Shown: positions 1 to 9,002, counted from the stretch's first letter. The stretch: DNA of 64,000 bases from JASLQO01 sp002327525 (GCA_030744435.1 JASLQO010000032.1:1-64000); one strand, 5' to 3'. Numbers and translations: made by a program. The notes: generated by a model from the letters alone, not told the origin.

Positions 1-2
1 TC

Positions 3-89
3 AACGACATCAATAACTTCACCTGCTGGTCCGTAATCATCCGCCCTCCCGCTACTGCGGGTGAGCTTACCCATCAACTCCATGGGTAG
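3..89 (+). other. Open frame entering from the left edge, unassigned
   Basis: A reading frame is open from the window edge to a TAG at 87-89, giving 28 residues that end in TAGELTHQLHG. It could be the C-terminus of a gene inside the mobile element whose end seems to lie near 140, but I do not recognise it and chance is a real alternative. Confidence 0.2.
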
Positions 90-90
90 A

Positions 91-140
91 ACCGAAAGTT
101 TTAGTTGTCGTTACCCGAAAGTTCTAATTGTCGCTGACCA
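91..140. repeat. Two ~23-bp direct repeats, probable end of an IS21-type element
   Basis: Two imperfect direct repeats lie side by side, at about 92-113 and 115-137, both built on CCGAAAGTT-TA-TTGTCG. Read outward the segment ends in CA at 139-140, and native DUF2924 coding sequence resumes directly after it. Multiple short terminal repeats and TG...CA termini are typical of IS21-family elements. The repeats and the coding boundary are seen; the family is inferred. Confidence 0.5.
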
Positions 141-348
141 AAAACCATCCGGACGGCTTCCAAAGCATGCACGCCTGCACCCCGGCGCGCGCCTATTTCG
201 CGAATGGGGTAACCAAACCCATGAGGTTACGGTCGAAGAATCAGGTTTCATCTATCGGGACAAGACCTATACCAGCCTTTCCGCCGTGGCCCGGAAGATT
301 ACAGGAACCCGCTGGTCCGGCCCGGCGTTTTTTGGATTGAAGACATGA
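141..348 (+). pseudogene. DUF2924 family protein, 5'-truncated
   Basis: The frame encodes the C-terminal two thirds of a DUF2924 protein: a GARLFREW strand, then THEVTVEESGF, a YTSLSAVARKITGTRW core and the terminal GPAFFGL. Full members are about 130-170 residues; here the recognisable part is about 68. The sequence upstream (61-140) does not look like the family and contains repeats that resemble an IS end, so the N-terminus appears to have been replaced. DUF2924 genes usually sit directly upstream of a large serine recombinase, as here; the stop overlaps the recombinase start as ATGA. Its function is unknown. A start at GTG 61 would make a 95-residue chimera. Confidence 0.7.
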
Positions 349-1988
349 AGTGCGCCATCTACACCCGAAAATCTTCCGAAGAAGGTCTGGATCAGGATTT
401 CAATTCCCTCGAAGCTCAGCGGGAGGCGTGCGAAGCGTATGTGAAAAGCCAGGGATGGAAAACACTCAAGGAGCATTACGACGACGGTGGATATTCCGGT
501 GGCACTCTCGATCGGCCTGGCGTACAGCGATTGCTCGAGCACATCGATGCGGGTCGTATTCAGGTCGTCGTGGTCTACAAAATCGATCGACTCACCCGAT
601 CCCTGGCCGACTTCGCCAAACTCATTGAGCACTTCGATGCTCACGAGGTCTCGGTTGTGGCCGTTACGCAACCTTTTAATACCACCACCTCCATGGGGCG
701 GTTGACATTGAACGTATTGCTCTCCTTCGCGCAATTTGAGCGGGAAATCACCGGCGAGCGTATCCGCGACAAGATTGCGGCTTCAAAGCAAAAAGGGATG
801 TGGATGGGAGGGATCGTGCCGCTCGGTTATGACATTAACGATCGGCAGCTCATCGTCAATCCAGATGAAGCAGAAGTAGTCCGATTCATATTCACACGAT
901 ATCGGGACCTTGGATCTGTTCGGTTGCTCAAGGCGGACCTGGATAACGCCGGATACGTGAGCAAACAGCGCAAAAATCGCCGGGGTTGCGTGACCGGCGG
1001 CCGCCCCTTTTCACGCGGCGCCCTATACACCCTCCTGCGCAACCCGCTCTATATCGGCAAGGTGCGCCAGGGCGATACCCTCTACGAAGGTCAGCACAAG
1101 GGCATCGTACAGTCCAACCTCTTTAATACAGCCCAACAGAAACTGGATGAGGGTAAGACGGGTTACAGCACCCGCGGATGCTCACGGAGTCTGCTAGCGG
1201 GTTTGCTCTACGATGCCGATGGCCATCGTATGACGCCCTCTCACACCCGACGGCACAATCAGCGATATCGCTACTACGTCAGTCAGCAGGTGCTCTATGG
1301 AGGCAAGTCGACGACGCTGGCCCGTGTGCCCGCCCAGGAGGTCGAACAAGCCGTGATTGAAGCCCTCCTCGCGCTACTGAGTTCTCCCCACAAACTCATT
1401 AATAAACTGCCGGACCCGTCGACGAAAATAATCGCCCGGCTCAATACTTTGATCGAAAAGCACACGAACCTGTTGCAAACGGGGGAATACAAAAATCTTC
1501 GGTCGCTGTTAGCGCGTGTGGAGCTAACCGACACCGCACTGCGCATCACCCTCAACCTGGATGCGCTTTTTAAACCGTTAGGTGTTACCGGAACCGGCTC
1601 CTATGTTTTCGAGGTGAGCGTTCGCATTAAGCAATGCCAACACGGTAAGAAACTCGTCGTATACGGCACGAACAGAGCCAACCATCTCGACCCAACGCTG
1701 GTCAGCGCTCTCACCGAGGCCTATCGATGGCATGAGATGCTAAAAGAGCCAGATGTTGCTACTTTCAATGACCTCGCACACAAACTGGATCGAGAACACC
1801 GTTATCTCGCCAGAATCCACCAACTGATTTATCTGGCACCCGATATCCAGCTGGGCATCCTGGAGGGAACGCAGCCACCTGACCTGATTCTGGAACGACT
1901 GACCAAACAGACACGGATCCCACTCAGTTTCGAGGAACAACGACATCTCTATGGATTTCCGCCAGCTGGACAGGAGGCTCACCCATGA
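345..1988 (+). CDS. Large serine recombinase (resolvase/invertase family)
   Basis: A 547-residue site-specific recombinase. The N-terminal catalytic resolvase domain (about 1-150) begins with a YTRKSS motif, where Ser10 is the likely nucleophile and Arg8 a catalytic arginine, and it contains YKIDRLTRSLADF. A Recombinase domain follows (about 160-270, with TLLRNPLYIGKV), then a C-terminal DNA-binding and coiled-coil part. The zinc-ribbon region looks degenerate: the usual cysteine pairs are not obvious after SRSLLAGLLYDADGHRM. Such enzymes integrate or excise prophages and islands without a high-energy cofactor. Start and stop overlap the flanking genes by ATGA, indicating a translationally coupled three-gene module. 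The substrate sites are not visible. Confidence 0.9.
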   Translation: MKCAIYTRKSSEEGLDQDFNSLEAQREACEAYVKSQGWKTLKEHYDDGGYSGGTLDRPGVQRLLEHIDAGRIQVVVVYKIDRLTRSLADFAKLIEHFDAHEVSVVAVTQPFNTTTSMGRLTLNVLLSFAQFEREITGERIRDKIAASKQKGMWMGGIVPLGYDINDRQLIVNPDEAEVVRFIFTRYRDLGSVRLLKADLDNAGYVSKQRKNRRGCVTGGRPFSRGALYTLLRNPLYIGKVRQGDTLYEGQHKGIVQSNLFNTAQQKLDEGKTGYSTRGCSRSLLAGLLYDADGHRMTPSHTRRHNQRYRYYVSQQVLYGGKSTTLARVPAQEVEQAVIEALLALLSSPHKLINKLPDPSTKIIARLNTLIEKHTNLLQTGEYKNLRSLLARVELTDTALRITLNLDALFKPLGVTGTGSYVFEVSVRIKQCQHGKKLVVYGTNRANHLDPTLVSALTEAYRWHEMLKEPDVATFNDLAHKLDREHRYLARIHQLIYLAPDIQLGILEGTQPPDLILERLTKQTRIPLSFEEQRHLYGFPPAGQEAHP

Positions 1989-2188
1989 GCGTTCACGGTT
2001 CGGAGGAACAAGAAGTATCTAGACGATGCATCCTCACAGGGGAGACGCCAGAAGAGACCCTGCACAACATCGGATGTGTTCTCCAGGTATTGTCCGATGC
2101 AGCCATCGCAGAAGGCGAGTCACCCGAACTGACGCGAGGTTGGTGGCTGATGTTGCAAACCCTTTCTGACACAGCGCTTCATTCCTAG
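1985..2188 (+). CDS. Small protein coupled to the recombinase
   Basis: A 67-residue acidic protein with no signal peptide or membrane segment. The second half (TPEETLHNIGCVLQVL, then GWWLMLQTLSDTAL) looks like two amphipathic helices. Its ATG overlaps the recombinase stop as ATGA, so it is probably translated with it. Short helical proteins in this position are common in DUF2924-recombinase modules, which suggests an accessory or regulatory factor, but no function can be assigned from sequence. Confidence 0.6.
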   Translation: MSVHGSEEQEVSRRCILTGETPEETLHNIGCVLQVLSDAAIAEGESPELTRGWWLMLQTLSDTALHS

Positions 2189-2457
2189 AAGCTTGTTTCT
2201 GATCTGAATCCGGATCTGCCCACCTATCGCAACTGCCTCTTCCAGCGAGTCACCATTGACTGCTAATTGATCCTCAAAACCCGCCCCAAACCGTATCGGC
2301 GAATTCCGAATCAGAGAAACCGTCGTGCCCTTGGCGCGTGAAAGCTCTCTCAGGTGCTATTTGAGAGCCGATCCTGGCTGAGAATCCCGTCCAATAGTTT
2401 GATTTATAAAGACTTATGTATCGGGCAGGCAGAGATGGAGAAACTTTGAAGACTGTC

Positions 2458-2545
<88 letters not shown>

Positions 2546-2564
2546 GTAACACAACTATGGGTAA

Positions 2565-2686
2565 CAATGGAGGCAACCCTTCCAGCCACACCTCGGCACA
2601 CGAGTCCGCTGCTACCGTTGCTCCCTTCCGGGCCTGGCGGAGTTCACAACCTGTCGTTGCGAGGGGACCGGAAAGGGTCGCCATTG
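2565..2686 (-). ncRNA. ffs: Signal recognition particle RNA, 4.5S type
   Basis: The minus strand contains the hallmark SRP domain IV: GCCAGGCCCGGAAGG followed by GAGCAACGGTAGCAG, which forms the GGAA tetraloop and the asymmetric internal loop that bind the Ffh M domain. The termini pair (CAATGG with CCATTG, then CGACCCTT with AAGGGTTG), giving a single long hairpin of about 120 nt, close to the 114 nt of the E. coli RNA. It acts with Ffh in co-translational targeting of membrane proteins. The ends are set by the pairing and may be off by a few bases. Confidence 0.92.
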
Positions 2687-2912
2687 ACCGCTGGAAACGA
2701 GTGCGTTGTCCAGCCGGGCGCGCATATTATCCGAAGCGAGTGTTCAAGCATAGCACGTGGTGGGCTGTTCTAAGCTCAAAGACAGCGCCGGGGTTGGTGG
2801 GCGCGCGTCGACAGATAGGATTCAAAGAAAAAACCCTTTTAAAACATGAGGTTGTGAAATAATCATAATTCCGAAATAATGAGCTTTTGCAATCTATGTA
2901 AGAGAGAAGAAC

Positions 2913-3155
2913 ATGGGTGTGATTGCGTTTTTGGTGGTCGGTGCACTGGCGGGATGGCTTGCCGGAAACATCATGAAAGGCGGCGGGTTTGGTCTGCTCG
3001 GTAACATCATGGTCGGTGTCATCGGCTCCATGGTGGGAGGATTTGCGTTCGGGCTACTCGGCATCTCGGCCGGAGGCATGCTGGGTTCGATAGTGACCGC
3101 AACGGTCGGTGCCGTGCTGCTACTTTGGATCGTCGGTCTGTTCAAGAAAAGTTGA
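2913..3155 (+). CDS. GlsB/YeaQ/YmgE family stress membrane protein
   Basis: An 80-residue, very hydrophobic, glycine-rich protein with three predicted membrane segments (about 3-20, 27-50 and 56-76) and a short basic tail FKKS. The pattern GVIAFLVVGALAGWLAGNIM followed by GNIMVGVIGSMVGG is characteristic of the transglycosylase-associated (Transgly_assoc) family, small inner-membrane proteins often induced by stress. The biochemical role is unknown. A purine-rich AGAGAGAAG lies a few bases before the ATG. It is a single gene with no operon partner. Confidence 0.85.
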   Translation: MGVIAFLVVGALAGWLAGNIMKGGGFGLLGNIMVGVIGSMVGGFAFGLLGISAGGMLGSIVTATVGAVLLLWIVGLFKKS

Positions 3156-3732
3156 CGTTCGTCATATTCCACTTTCCCGAGTGACGCCGATTACTCACGG
3201 CGATCGGCATGTCTTGCGCTTGTCGGGAATTATGAGATGTACTGCGTACCGCAGTGATGTCTGAAGCATCTCCACGATGAGAGTGTTGTCACAACGTACC
3301 CGCGGCACTGTCCCTACGGTAGCGTGAGCAATGGGTGAACGAGCGCCCATGAGCCTGAGTAGGGACAACCCGTTCCGCATTGTGCGCTCTCAACGCGCCT
3401 GAACCGTGCGGATAATTCGCTCGCGGAATCCCTCAGCACAAACGCTGCGGACGGATTCGAAGCACAATCAATCGAGGATGGAAAGCGTATGTGTACAGTG
3501 TACGGATGCAAATTTCAGAGTGGGTTGAGCGAAGCGCGTGACACTGACGCGCATCACACGTCCGGACGTCAGTGGAGCATGTGTGCTGGAGTGGTACGTG
3601 TCAGTCGAACAGCCAAAAAAATGCTCGCATTGAACAAGGTGTCTAACCACCGGCGCTGAACAGCGAGAAGACGGATAATCTTGTGGTTTAGAAATGCTAC
3701 AGACACCGTGATTGAGCCTGTGGAGGAGGCGA
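3156..3732. other. Long intergenic region, nothing recognised
   Basis: About 575 bp between the GlsB-type gene and tRNA-Arg(ACG). Open frames here are short, overlap on both strands and show no family signature; those near the right end only read through the tRNA. I see no clear terminator, repeat or RNA gene. Confidence 0.6.
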
Positions 3733-3809
3733 TGGCGCACCCGACAGGATTCGAACCTGTAATCCCTGGTTTCGTAGACCAGTGCCTTATCCAGTTTGGC
3801 CACGGGTGC
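3733..3809 (-). tRNA. tRNA-Arg(ACG)
   Basis: A minus-strand cloverleaf of 77 nt: acceptor GCACCCG/CGGGTGC, discriminator G, encoded CCA, anticodon arm CTGGT-CTACGAA-ACCAG and a GGTTCGAATCC T-arm. The anticodon ACG (wobble A normally deaminated to inosine) reads CGU, CGC and CGA. Confidence 0.95.
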
Positions 3810-3900
3810 GTCGAAGGGCGCGCATGGTACTCGAAGTGTTGGTAAATGTCATACCGCACCGGGCGTAGGAACCCGGCCGCATCCGGCGTGGTCTCGAGCT

Positions 3901-4620
3901 ATGCCCCCCACCTCTGAGGACTCACCCTGGGTGGCGCTCGGCGCGTTTTATATGTGCCTGGCTATGCTGGCAGGATCGACCATCGACATCTCCGTCAAGG
4001 CGTTGAGTGACAGCTATGCAACTACACAAATCGTCATGCTGCGCTGTGTATTCGCATTGCCGATCGCGCTGTTGCTGGTTCACCGTCAGGGTGGATTGTC
4101 GACGCTTGTGACACCCCGGTGGAGATGGCAACTGGTGCGCGGAGTGCTGACCGCGGGAGCCAATTTCGCCTTCTTCTACGGGCTCGCGCACGTGCCTCTG
4201 GTGACGGTCATCATGCTGACCCACGTGTCTCCGGTCATGATCGTGCTCCTGTCTCGACCTCTACTCGGTGAATCCGTGGGCCTGCTAGGCTAGTTTGCCA
4301 TTCTCGTATCCTTCGGCGGAGTGGTCGTGGTGCTGAATTCAACCGCAGTCGATATGTCTCCCGCGGTCTGGGCGATACTCGGCTCAGCGCTGCGCTGGGC
4401 TGTGCTCTGCATCAGCAACCGGCGCTTTGCAGGTGTGGAGACTTCCGCCGTACTCGTGTTCTATACGTTACCGGTGAGTCTCCTGATCGGCATCTGGCTC
4501 ACTTGGCACGAGGTGCCAGGCTCGCGCATCCTCGTTGGTGGTGCGGCCATTGTCGCCGGGGGTTATCTGACGCTGCGCAATCCGCAAGGCTGGACAGCTG
4601 TGCGCTGTGCCATAAGATAG
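3901..4620 (+). pseudogene. DMT-family (EamA) transporter, inactivated
   Basis: Residues from ATG 3901 match the N-terminal half of an EamA/DMT drug-metabolite permease: membrane helices, a TTQIVMLRC segment and GLAHVPLVTVIMLTHVSPV. The frame is broken by TAG at 4291-4293 where the family normally has an aromatic or basic residue after the mid-protein LLGESVGLLG segment, then continues in the same frame as FAILVSFGGVVVVL. The second half is also too short: the FYTLPVSLLIG segment runs straight into WHEVPGSRILVGGAAI, so roughly 60 residues (about two helices) appear lost. Nonsense mutation plus in-frame deletion argue for a dead gene rather than readthrough. Confidence 0.8.
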
Positions 4621-4659
4621 CGTGCGGCGCGCTATACTGCAGCTTCAAGAGGAATGATC

Positions 4660-4887
4660 ATGCACTCAGATGTTCTGATGACTGGAATCGAACTGATGCT
4701 CGCGGGAATGGGCACGGTTATTTTGTTTCTCACGCTTCTGATATTGGCAACCACGGCGATGTCCTATCTGCTGGCAAGATGGAGTTTGGAGGAGGCGAGT
4801 GCGGTGAGTGAGGAGGAACTGGTCGCTATCAGCGCGGCAGTTCATCGACATCGGCACCGCGGCAAGCGTGTGGATGGCGATTCCTGA
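4660..4887 (+). CDS. oadG: Oxaloacetate decarboxylase gamma subunit
   Basis: A 75-residue protein with one N-terminal membrane helix (about 8-33, TGIELMLAGMGTVILFLTLL) and a charged histidine-rich C-terminus (HRHRHRGK). This is the OadG/DUF pattern: the subunit anchors the soluble alpha subunit to the beta subunit, and its C-terminal histidines bind Zn. ATG 4660 is preferred because AGAGGA lies 7 bases upstream; ATG 4654 would leave no spacing. It leads a gamma-alpha-beta operon in the usual order. Confidence 0.85.
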   Translation: MHSDVLMTGIELMLAGMGTVILFLTLLILATTAMSYLLARWSLEEASAVSEEELVAISAAVHRHRHRGKRVDGDS

Positions 4888-4962
4888 CGCGGCGGTCGAA
4901 CCGGCCATCGATGAATAGTCAGTGTTTTTTTGATCGGAGTTTTTCTAGGAGAAGAAGAAACG

Positions 4963-6744
4963 ATGAGTGAGATGAAGGCATCACCACTCGGCGTCACGGA
5001 ACTGGTGCTGCGCGATGCGCATCAGAGTTTACTCGCTACACGCATGCGTTTGGAGGACATGCTGCCGATTGCGGCGAAGCTCGATCGGGTAGGCTTCTGG
5101 TCGATGGAATCCTGGGGTGGTGCGACGTTCGATGCCTGCATCCGCTACCTGGGCGAGGACCCATGGGAGCGTATTCGCAAACTCAAGGCAGCGATGCCCA
5201 ATACGCCGCAACAGATGCTGCTGCGAGGCCAGAACCTGCTCGGATACCGCCACTACGCAGACGACGTGGTGCGTGCTTTCATCGAGCGCGCCGCCAGCAA
5301 TGGCGTTGATGTGTTCCGCATCTTCGACGCCATGAACGACCCCCGGAATCTGCAAACGGCCATCGGTGCCGCTGTCGAGGTGGGAGGGCATGCGCAGGGT
5401 GCGATCTCCTATACCGTGAGTCATATACATACACTCGATTTGTGGGTGGATCTCGCGCGCGAGATCGAGGACATGGGCGCTCACTCGATCTGCATCAAGG
5501 ACATGGCGGGTCTGTTGCGGCCGTACGTCGGTTTCGAGCTGGTATCGCGATTGAAGGAATCGATCAGCCTGCCCATCCACATGCAGTGCCATGCGACAAC
5601 CGGGCTTTCTACAGCCACTTACCTGAAGTGTATTGAGGCGGGCATCGACAATGTCGACTGCGCCATCTCATCCATGAGCATGACTTACGGGCACTCGTCC
5701 ACGGAATCACTGGTAGCAATGTTCCAGGATACTGATCGTGCAACCGGTCTCGATCTCGAACTGCTGGAGGAAATATCCGCGTATTTCCGCGACGTGCGCA
5801 AGAAATACGCGCGTTTCGAAGGCAGCCTCAGAGGTACGGACTCCCGGATTCTGGTCGCACAAGTGCCGGGGGGTATGCTCACCAACCTGGAAAATCAGCT
5901 GCGAGAGCAACGCGCGAGTGATAGGTTGGACGACGTACTCGAGGAAATACCACGTGTCCGTGAGGATCTCGGTTTCATTCCCCTGGTCACGCCTACTTCA
6001 CAAATCGTCGGCACGCAGGCGGTGATCAACATTCTGACGGGCGAGCGCTACAAGAACATCACGCATGAGACGGCCGGTGTCCTGAAAGGCGAATATGGCG
6101 CCACACCGGCTCCGCTCAACGTACAGTTGCAGGCGCAGGTTCTCAACGGCGAGGCCGCCATCAGTTCACGACCGGCCGACCACCTCCAGCCTGAACTTGA
6201 CGCGCTCACAGCGGAGCTGGAGGGCCTGGCACTGGAGAAACACCTCGAGCTCGCCGACGACCGCATCGACGATGTGCTCACGTACGCACTGTTTCATCAA
6301 ATCGGATTGCACTTTCTCGAGCACCGTGGCGATCCGAGCGCATTCGAACCGCCTCCCGATGCAACAACGGCAGTAGATGAAGGGCCAGCGACCACCCCGC
6401 AGATCAATGACGGCCCGGTCTCCTATCGGGTAACGGTCAATGGCAAGATCTTCGATGTGGAAGTTGCGCCAACGGGAGAAGTGACTCGCGCGGAGCCGGT
6501 GGCCGTAGCAGCAAATGCGCAAGCTCCTGCGGATGATGTCGTGGCTGCGGCATTCGCGGGAAACATATTCAAGGTGCTGGTCAATCCTGGTGATCGCGTG
6601 CAGGCGAACCAACCCATCATCGTGCTGGAGGCGATGAAGATGGAAACCGAGGTGAGTGCACCGGTGGAGGGCGTGGTGAATGAGGTTTATGTCAACGTTG
6701 GCGATGCGGTGCAGGTAGGCGATCCGCTGGTATCCATCGACTGA
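4963..6744 (+). CDS. oadA: Oxaloacetate decarboxylase alpha subunit, biotin-carrying
   Basis: A 593-residue protein. The N-terminal carboxyltransferase TIM barrel starts with TELVLRDAHQSLLATRMR and includes VFRIFDAMNDPRN, CIKDMAGLL and the MQCHATTG metal-site region; a PYC_OADA domain follows (about 280-470), then a linker and a C-terminal biotinyl domain with EAMKMETE, where Lys about 559 is the biotinylation site. It transfers the carboxyl group from oxaloacetate to biotin for decarboxylation coupled to Na+ export by OadB. ATG 4963 follows AGGAGAAGAAG; an upstream ATG at 4930 would add 11 unlikely residues. No oad operon regulator is seen nearby. Confidence 0.93.
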   Translation: MSEMKASPLGVTELVLRDAHQSLLATRMRLEDMLPIAAKLDRVGFWSMESWGGATFDACIRYLGEDPWERIRKLKAAMPNTPQQMLLRGQNLLGYRHYADDVVRAFIERAASNGVDVFRIFDAMNDPRNLQTAIGAAVEVGGHAQGAISYTVSHIHTLDLWVDLAREIEDMGAHSICIKDMAGLLRPYVGFELVSRLKESISLPIHMQCHATTGLSTATYLKCIEAGIDNVDCAISSMSMTYGHSSTESLVAMFQDTDRATGLDLELLEEISAYFRDVRKKYARFEGSLRGTDSRILVAQVPGGMLTNLENQLREQRASDRLDDVLEEIPRVREDLGFIPLVTPTSQIVGTQAVINILTGERYKNITHETAGVLKGEYGATPAPLNVQLQAQVLNGEAAISSRPADHLQPELDALTAELEGLALEKHLELADDRIDDVLTYALFHQIGLHFLEHRGDPSAFEPPPDATTAVDEGPATTPQINDGPVSYRVTVNGKIFDVEVAPTGEVTRAEPVAVAANAQAPADDVVAAAFAGNIFKVLVNPGDRVQANQPIIVLEAMKMETEVSAPVEGVVNEVYVNVGDAVQVGDPLVSID

Positions 6745-6751
6745 CCGCGGT

Positions 6752-7885
6752 ATGGATCTCATCGAACAGATCTGGGAGGCGTCGGGACTCCACCAGATGA
6801 GCTGGGGGCAGTTCGCGATGATCGGCGTCGGTCTCATGCTCCTGTATCTGGGCATAGCGCGCAAATTCGAGCCGTTGCTCCTGGTGACCATCGGCTTCGG
6901 CGGTATTCTTGCCAACATCCCCGGGGTGGAGATCGCTACTGGCGATGGGCTGCTCCACCTGGCCTATATGGTGGGCATCGAGACCGGCGTATTTCCACTG
7001 ATCATATTCATGGGCGTGGGCGCGCTGACCGATTTCGGCCCGCTGCTCGCCAATCCGAAAACACTGATTCTGGGGGCGGCCGCTCAGTTCGGTATCTTTG
7101 CGACTCTGCTCGGGGCGCTGGGATTGACACAGCTCGGTGTTCTCGACTTCGACGCACGTGAGGCCGCAGCCATCGGCATCATTGGCGGTGCGGACGGCCC
7201 CACGGCGATTTATGTCGCCGGGCAACTCGCGCCACATTTACTGGGGGCCATCACGGTGGCCGCTTATTCCTACATGGCGCTGGTACCTCTGATTCAGCCG
7301 CCCATCATGCGCGCACTCACTACCGAGCGTGAGCGCGCCATCGAAATGGTGCAGTTGCGCGAAGTCTCCGCGCGCGAGCGGATCCTGTTTCCGCTGGTGC
7401 TGCTCCTGCTGGTTGCGTTCCTGCTACCCAGTGCAGCGCCGCTGCTCGGCATGTTCTGCTTCGGCAATCTGATGCGCGAGTGCGGCGTGGTGGATCGGTT
7501 GTCCGATACCACGCAGAATTCACTGATCAACATCGTGACCATATTCCTCGGTCTCGCGGTCGGATCGAAACTGAGTGCGGCGCAATTCTTGTCGCTTGAT
7601 ACACTAGGCATCCTGATTCTCGGCATGGTGGCATTCGCCATCGGTACAGCCAGTGGGGTGTTGATTGCCCGTGTCATGAACCTGTTTCTGAAGATTCCCC
7701 TCAATCCCCTCATCGGGGCAGCCGGGGTTTCGGCGGTCCCCATGGCGGCGCGTGTCGCCAACCGTGTCGGGCTCGAAGCCAATCCTCACAATTTTCTGCT
7801 CATGCATGCCATGGGCCCCAATGTCGCGGGTGTCATCGGCTCGGCGGTCGCCGCCGGAATTCTGATCATGCTGACGTCACAATAG
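6752..7885 (+). CDS. oadB: Oxaloacetate decarboxylase beta subunit, Na+ pump
   Basis: A 377-residue integral membrane protein, the decarboxylase that releases CO2 from carboxybiotin and pumps Na+ across the inner membrane. The conserved GGADGPTAIY segment contains the Asp essential for Na+ binding; SVGA-type and FLLMHAMGPNVAGVIGSA segments near the C-terminus carry further conserved residues. Length matches short OadB forms. The gene starts 8 bp after oadA. With the nqrM and apbE genes further right it points to a sodium cycle. Confidence 0.93.
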   Translation: MDLIEQIWEASGLHQMSWGQFAMIGVGLMLLYLGIARKFEPLLLVTIGFGGILANIPGVEIATGDGLLHLAYMVGIETGVFPLIIFMGVGALTDFGPLLANPKTLILGAAAQFGIFATLLGALGLTQLGVLDFDAREAAAIGIIGGADGPTAIYVAGQLAPHLLGAITVAAYSYMALVPLIQPPIMRALTTERERAIEMVQLREVSARERILFPLVLLLLVAFLLPSAAPLLGMFCFGNLMRECGVVDRLSDTTQNSLINIVTIFLGLAVGSKLSAAQFLSLDTLGILILGMVAFAIGTASGVLIARVMNLFLKIPLNPLIGAAGVSAVPMAARVANRVGLEANPHNFLLMHAMGPNVAGVIGSAVAAGILIMLTSQ

Positions 7886-7913
7886 GGGTGGCGTCTGCTA
7901 GACTTGCTGCGAT

Positions 7914-8426
7914 ATGAAGATTTCCGCCGCTCTATTGCTGGGACTGCTGACCGCTGCCCCCCCGGCCCTCGCCGAGACCGAATACTGGGTTTGCATCGCC
8001 AGTTTCCAGGCCAGGGAAAACGCCGAAAGTGCCCTTGCCGAGGCAGGCGGAGATCTGGTCGATCCCCTGTCTGTGGTAACCGCGGATACACCGAAAGGGA
8101 TGTTCTATCGCGTGGTAGCGGGTCCCTACCTCAGCCGTGACGTGGCGGAGACCGGCGCGATTCAGGCACGTGAAGAGGGTTATGGCGGCGCCTGGGTATT
8201 GACGATGCGCGGTCCGGTAAGCATCCCTTCCGATTCTGTCTACGACGACGACTACGGGGGTGATTACGAACTCGATCTCAGCTTCGACGACGACCTGCCT
8301 GTGTACGATGACGATTTCTCGCTGTCCGGACCCGCGGAACGCATAGAGACCGTCACCGAGTACGAACAGATGGTTAGGACACCACCGGAGGGTTACCAGC
8401 TGCACCGGATGAAGCGCAGCCCGTAG
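7914..8426 (+). CDS. SPOR-domain-like periplasmic protein
   Basis: A 170-residue protein with a clear signal peptide (MKISAALLLGLLTAAPPALA, cleavage about residue 20). Residues about 24-98 resemble a SPOR fold: YWVCIASFQARENAESAL, then FYRVVAGPYLSRDVAETGA, the usual alternation of strand, helix and RVxxGPF-like strand that binds denuded peptidoglycan. The C-terminus is acidic and Asp/Tyr-rich. It lies 28 bp after oadB and may be cotranscribed, but a functional link to the pump is not evident. Confidence 0.65.
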   Translation: MKISAALLLGLLTAAPPALAETEYWVCIASFQARENAESALAEAGGDLVDPLSVVTADTPKGMFYRVVAGPYLSRDVAETGAIQAREEGYGGAWVLTMRGPVSIPSDSVYDDDYGGDYELDLSFDDDLPVYDDDFSLSGPAERIETVTEYEQMVRTPPEGYQLHRMKRSP

Positions 8427-8450
8427 CGGGTTGCGACCCGATTCTCCTTT
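8427..8450 (+). terminator. Possible terminator after the oad-SPOR operon
   Basis: A CGGGT-TGCG-ACCCG hairpin (8427-8440) directly after the stop codon is followed by ATTCTCCTTTC. The stem is short and the U-tract poor, so this is tentative. Confidence 0.35.
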
Positions 8451-8511
8451 CAGACACCGACCGAGGCGGACCGCTTGTTCGCGGCTGGCACCTCCCACAC
8501 AATACCTCCAT

Positions 8512-8587
8512 GCCCCGGTGGCCCAATGGATAAGGCAATCCCCTCCTAAGGGATAGATTGTAGGTTCGACTCCTACCCGGGGCGCCA
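8512..8587 (+). tRNA. tRNA-Arg(CCU)
   Basis: A 76-nt cloverleaf: acceptor GCCCCGG/CCGGGGC, discriminator G, encoded CCA, anticodon loop CTCCTAA between ATCCC and GGGAT arms, and a GGTTCGACTCC T-arm. Anticodon CCU reads AGG. An IS3-type remnant lies about 100 bp downstream; tRNA-Arg genes are frequent insertion neighbourhoods. Confidence 0.95.
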
Positions 8588-8685
8588 GTAAACATACGCA
8601 ATACAGTTTTTTCTGGTTAGCCAAATCTACCCCGTAAGTGCAATGTACGTGCAGATAGGCTCTAGCCCGGATATTGCACGGTTAC

Positions 8686-8883
8686 GGTTTGTCGCTCGCC
8701 GATCGATTCCAGTAACCGTCGATGGTTGAACCCATCGACCCATTCCGACGTCGCAAACTCAACGCCATCGATGTGACGCCAGGGACCTTACTGTCGGATC
8801 AACTCCGTCTTGTATGAACCGATGATGGTCTCGGCCAGATCAGCCTCGAATTCGATGGACACACACTGGTACCTATTCGCCAT
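8686..8883 (-). pseudogene. IS3-family transposase (OrfB) remnant
   Basis: The minus strand carries the C-terminal integrase-core signature of IS3-type OrfB: LAETIIGSYKTELIRQ, then after an in-frame TAA GPWRHIDGVEFATSEWVD and GFNHRRLLESIG. A further upstream piece (RYQCVSIEFEA) fits the YVSIRY region with a deletion between them, and the final PPAE-type ending is lost. So the copy is internally deleted, stopped and truncated at both ends. No inverted repeats are recognisable. Confidence 0.8.
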
Positions 8884-9002
8884 GGTATTCCTGCGGTTTC
8901 GTTCCCGGAAACTCTCGCATCTCTTCCCCACGACACGTTCATCCGAATAAGTAATATACGCCGTTTGAGCATCCGTCTCAGAAAGCCATTGCATTGCCGG
9001 AT

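Noticed and set aside
61..140. Native N-terminus of the DUF2924 gene from GTG 61
   Set aside because: Residues before about 141 do not match the family and coincide with the IS-like repeats.
3468..3859. Minus-strand frames with residues such as LVYETRDYRFESCRV
   Set aside because: These are translations through tRNA-Arg(ACG), not proteins.
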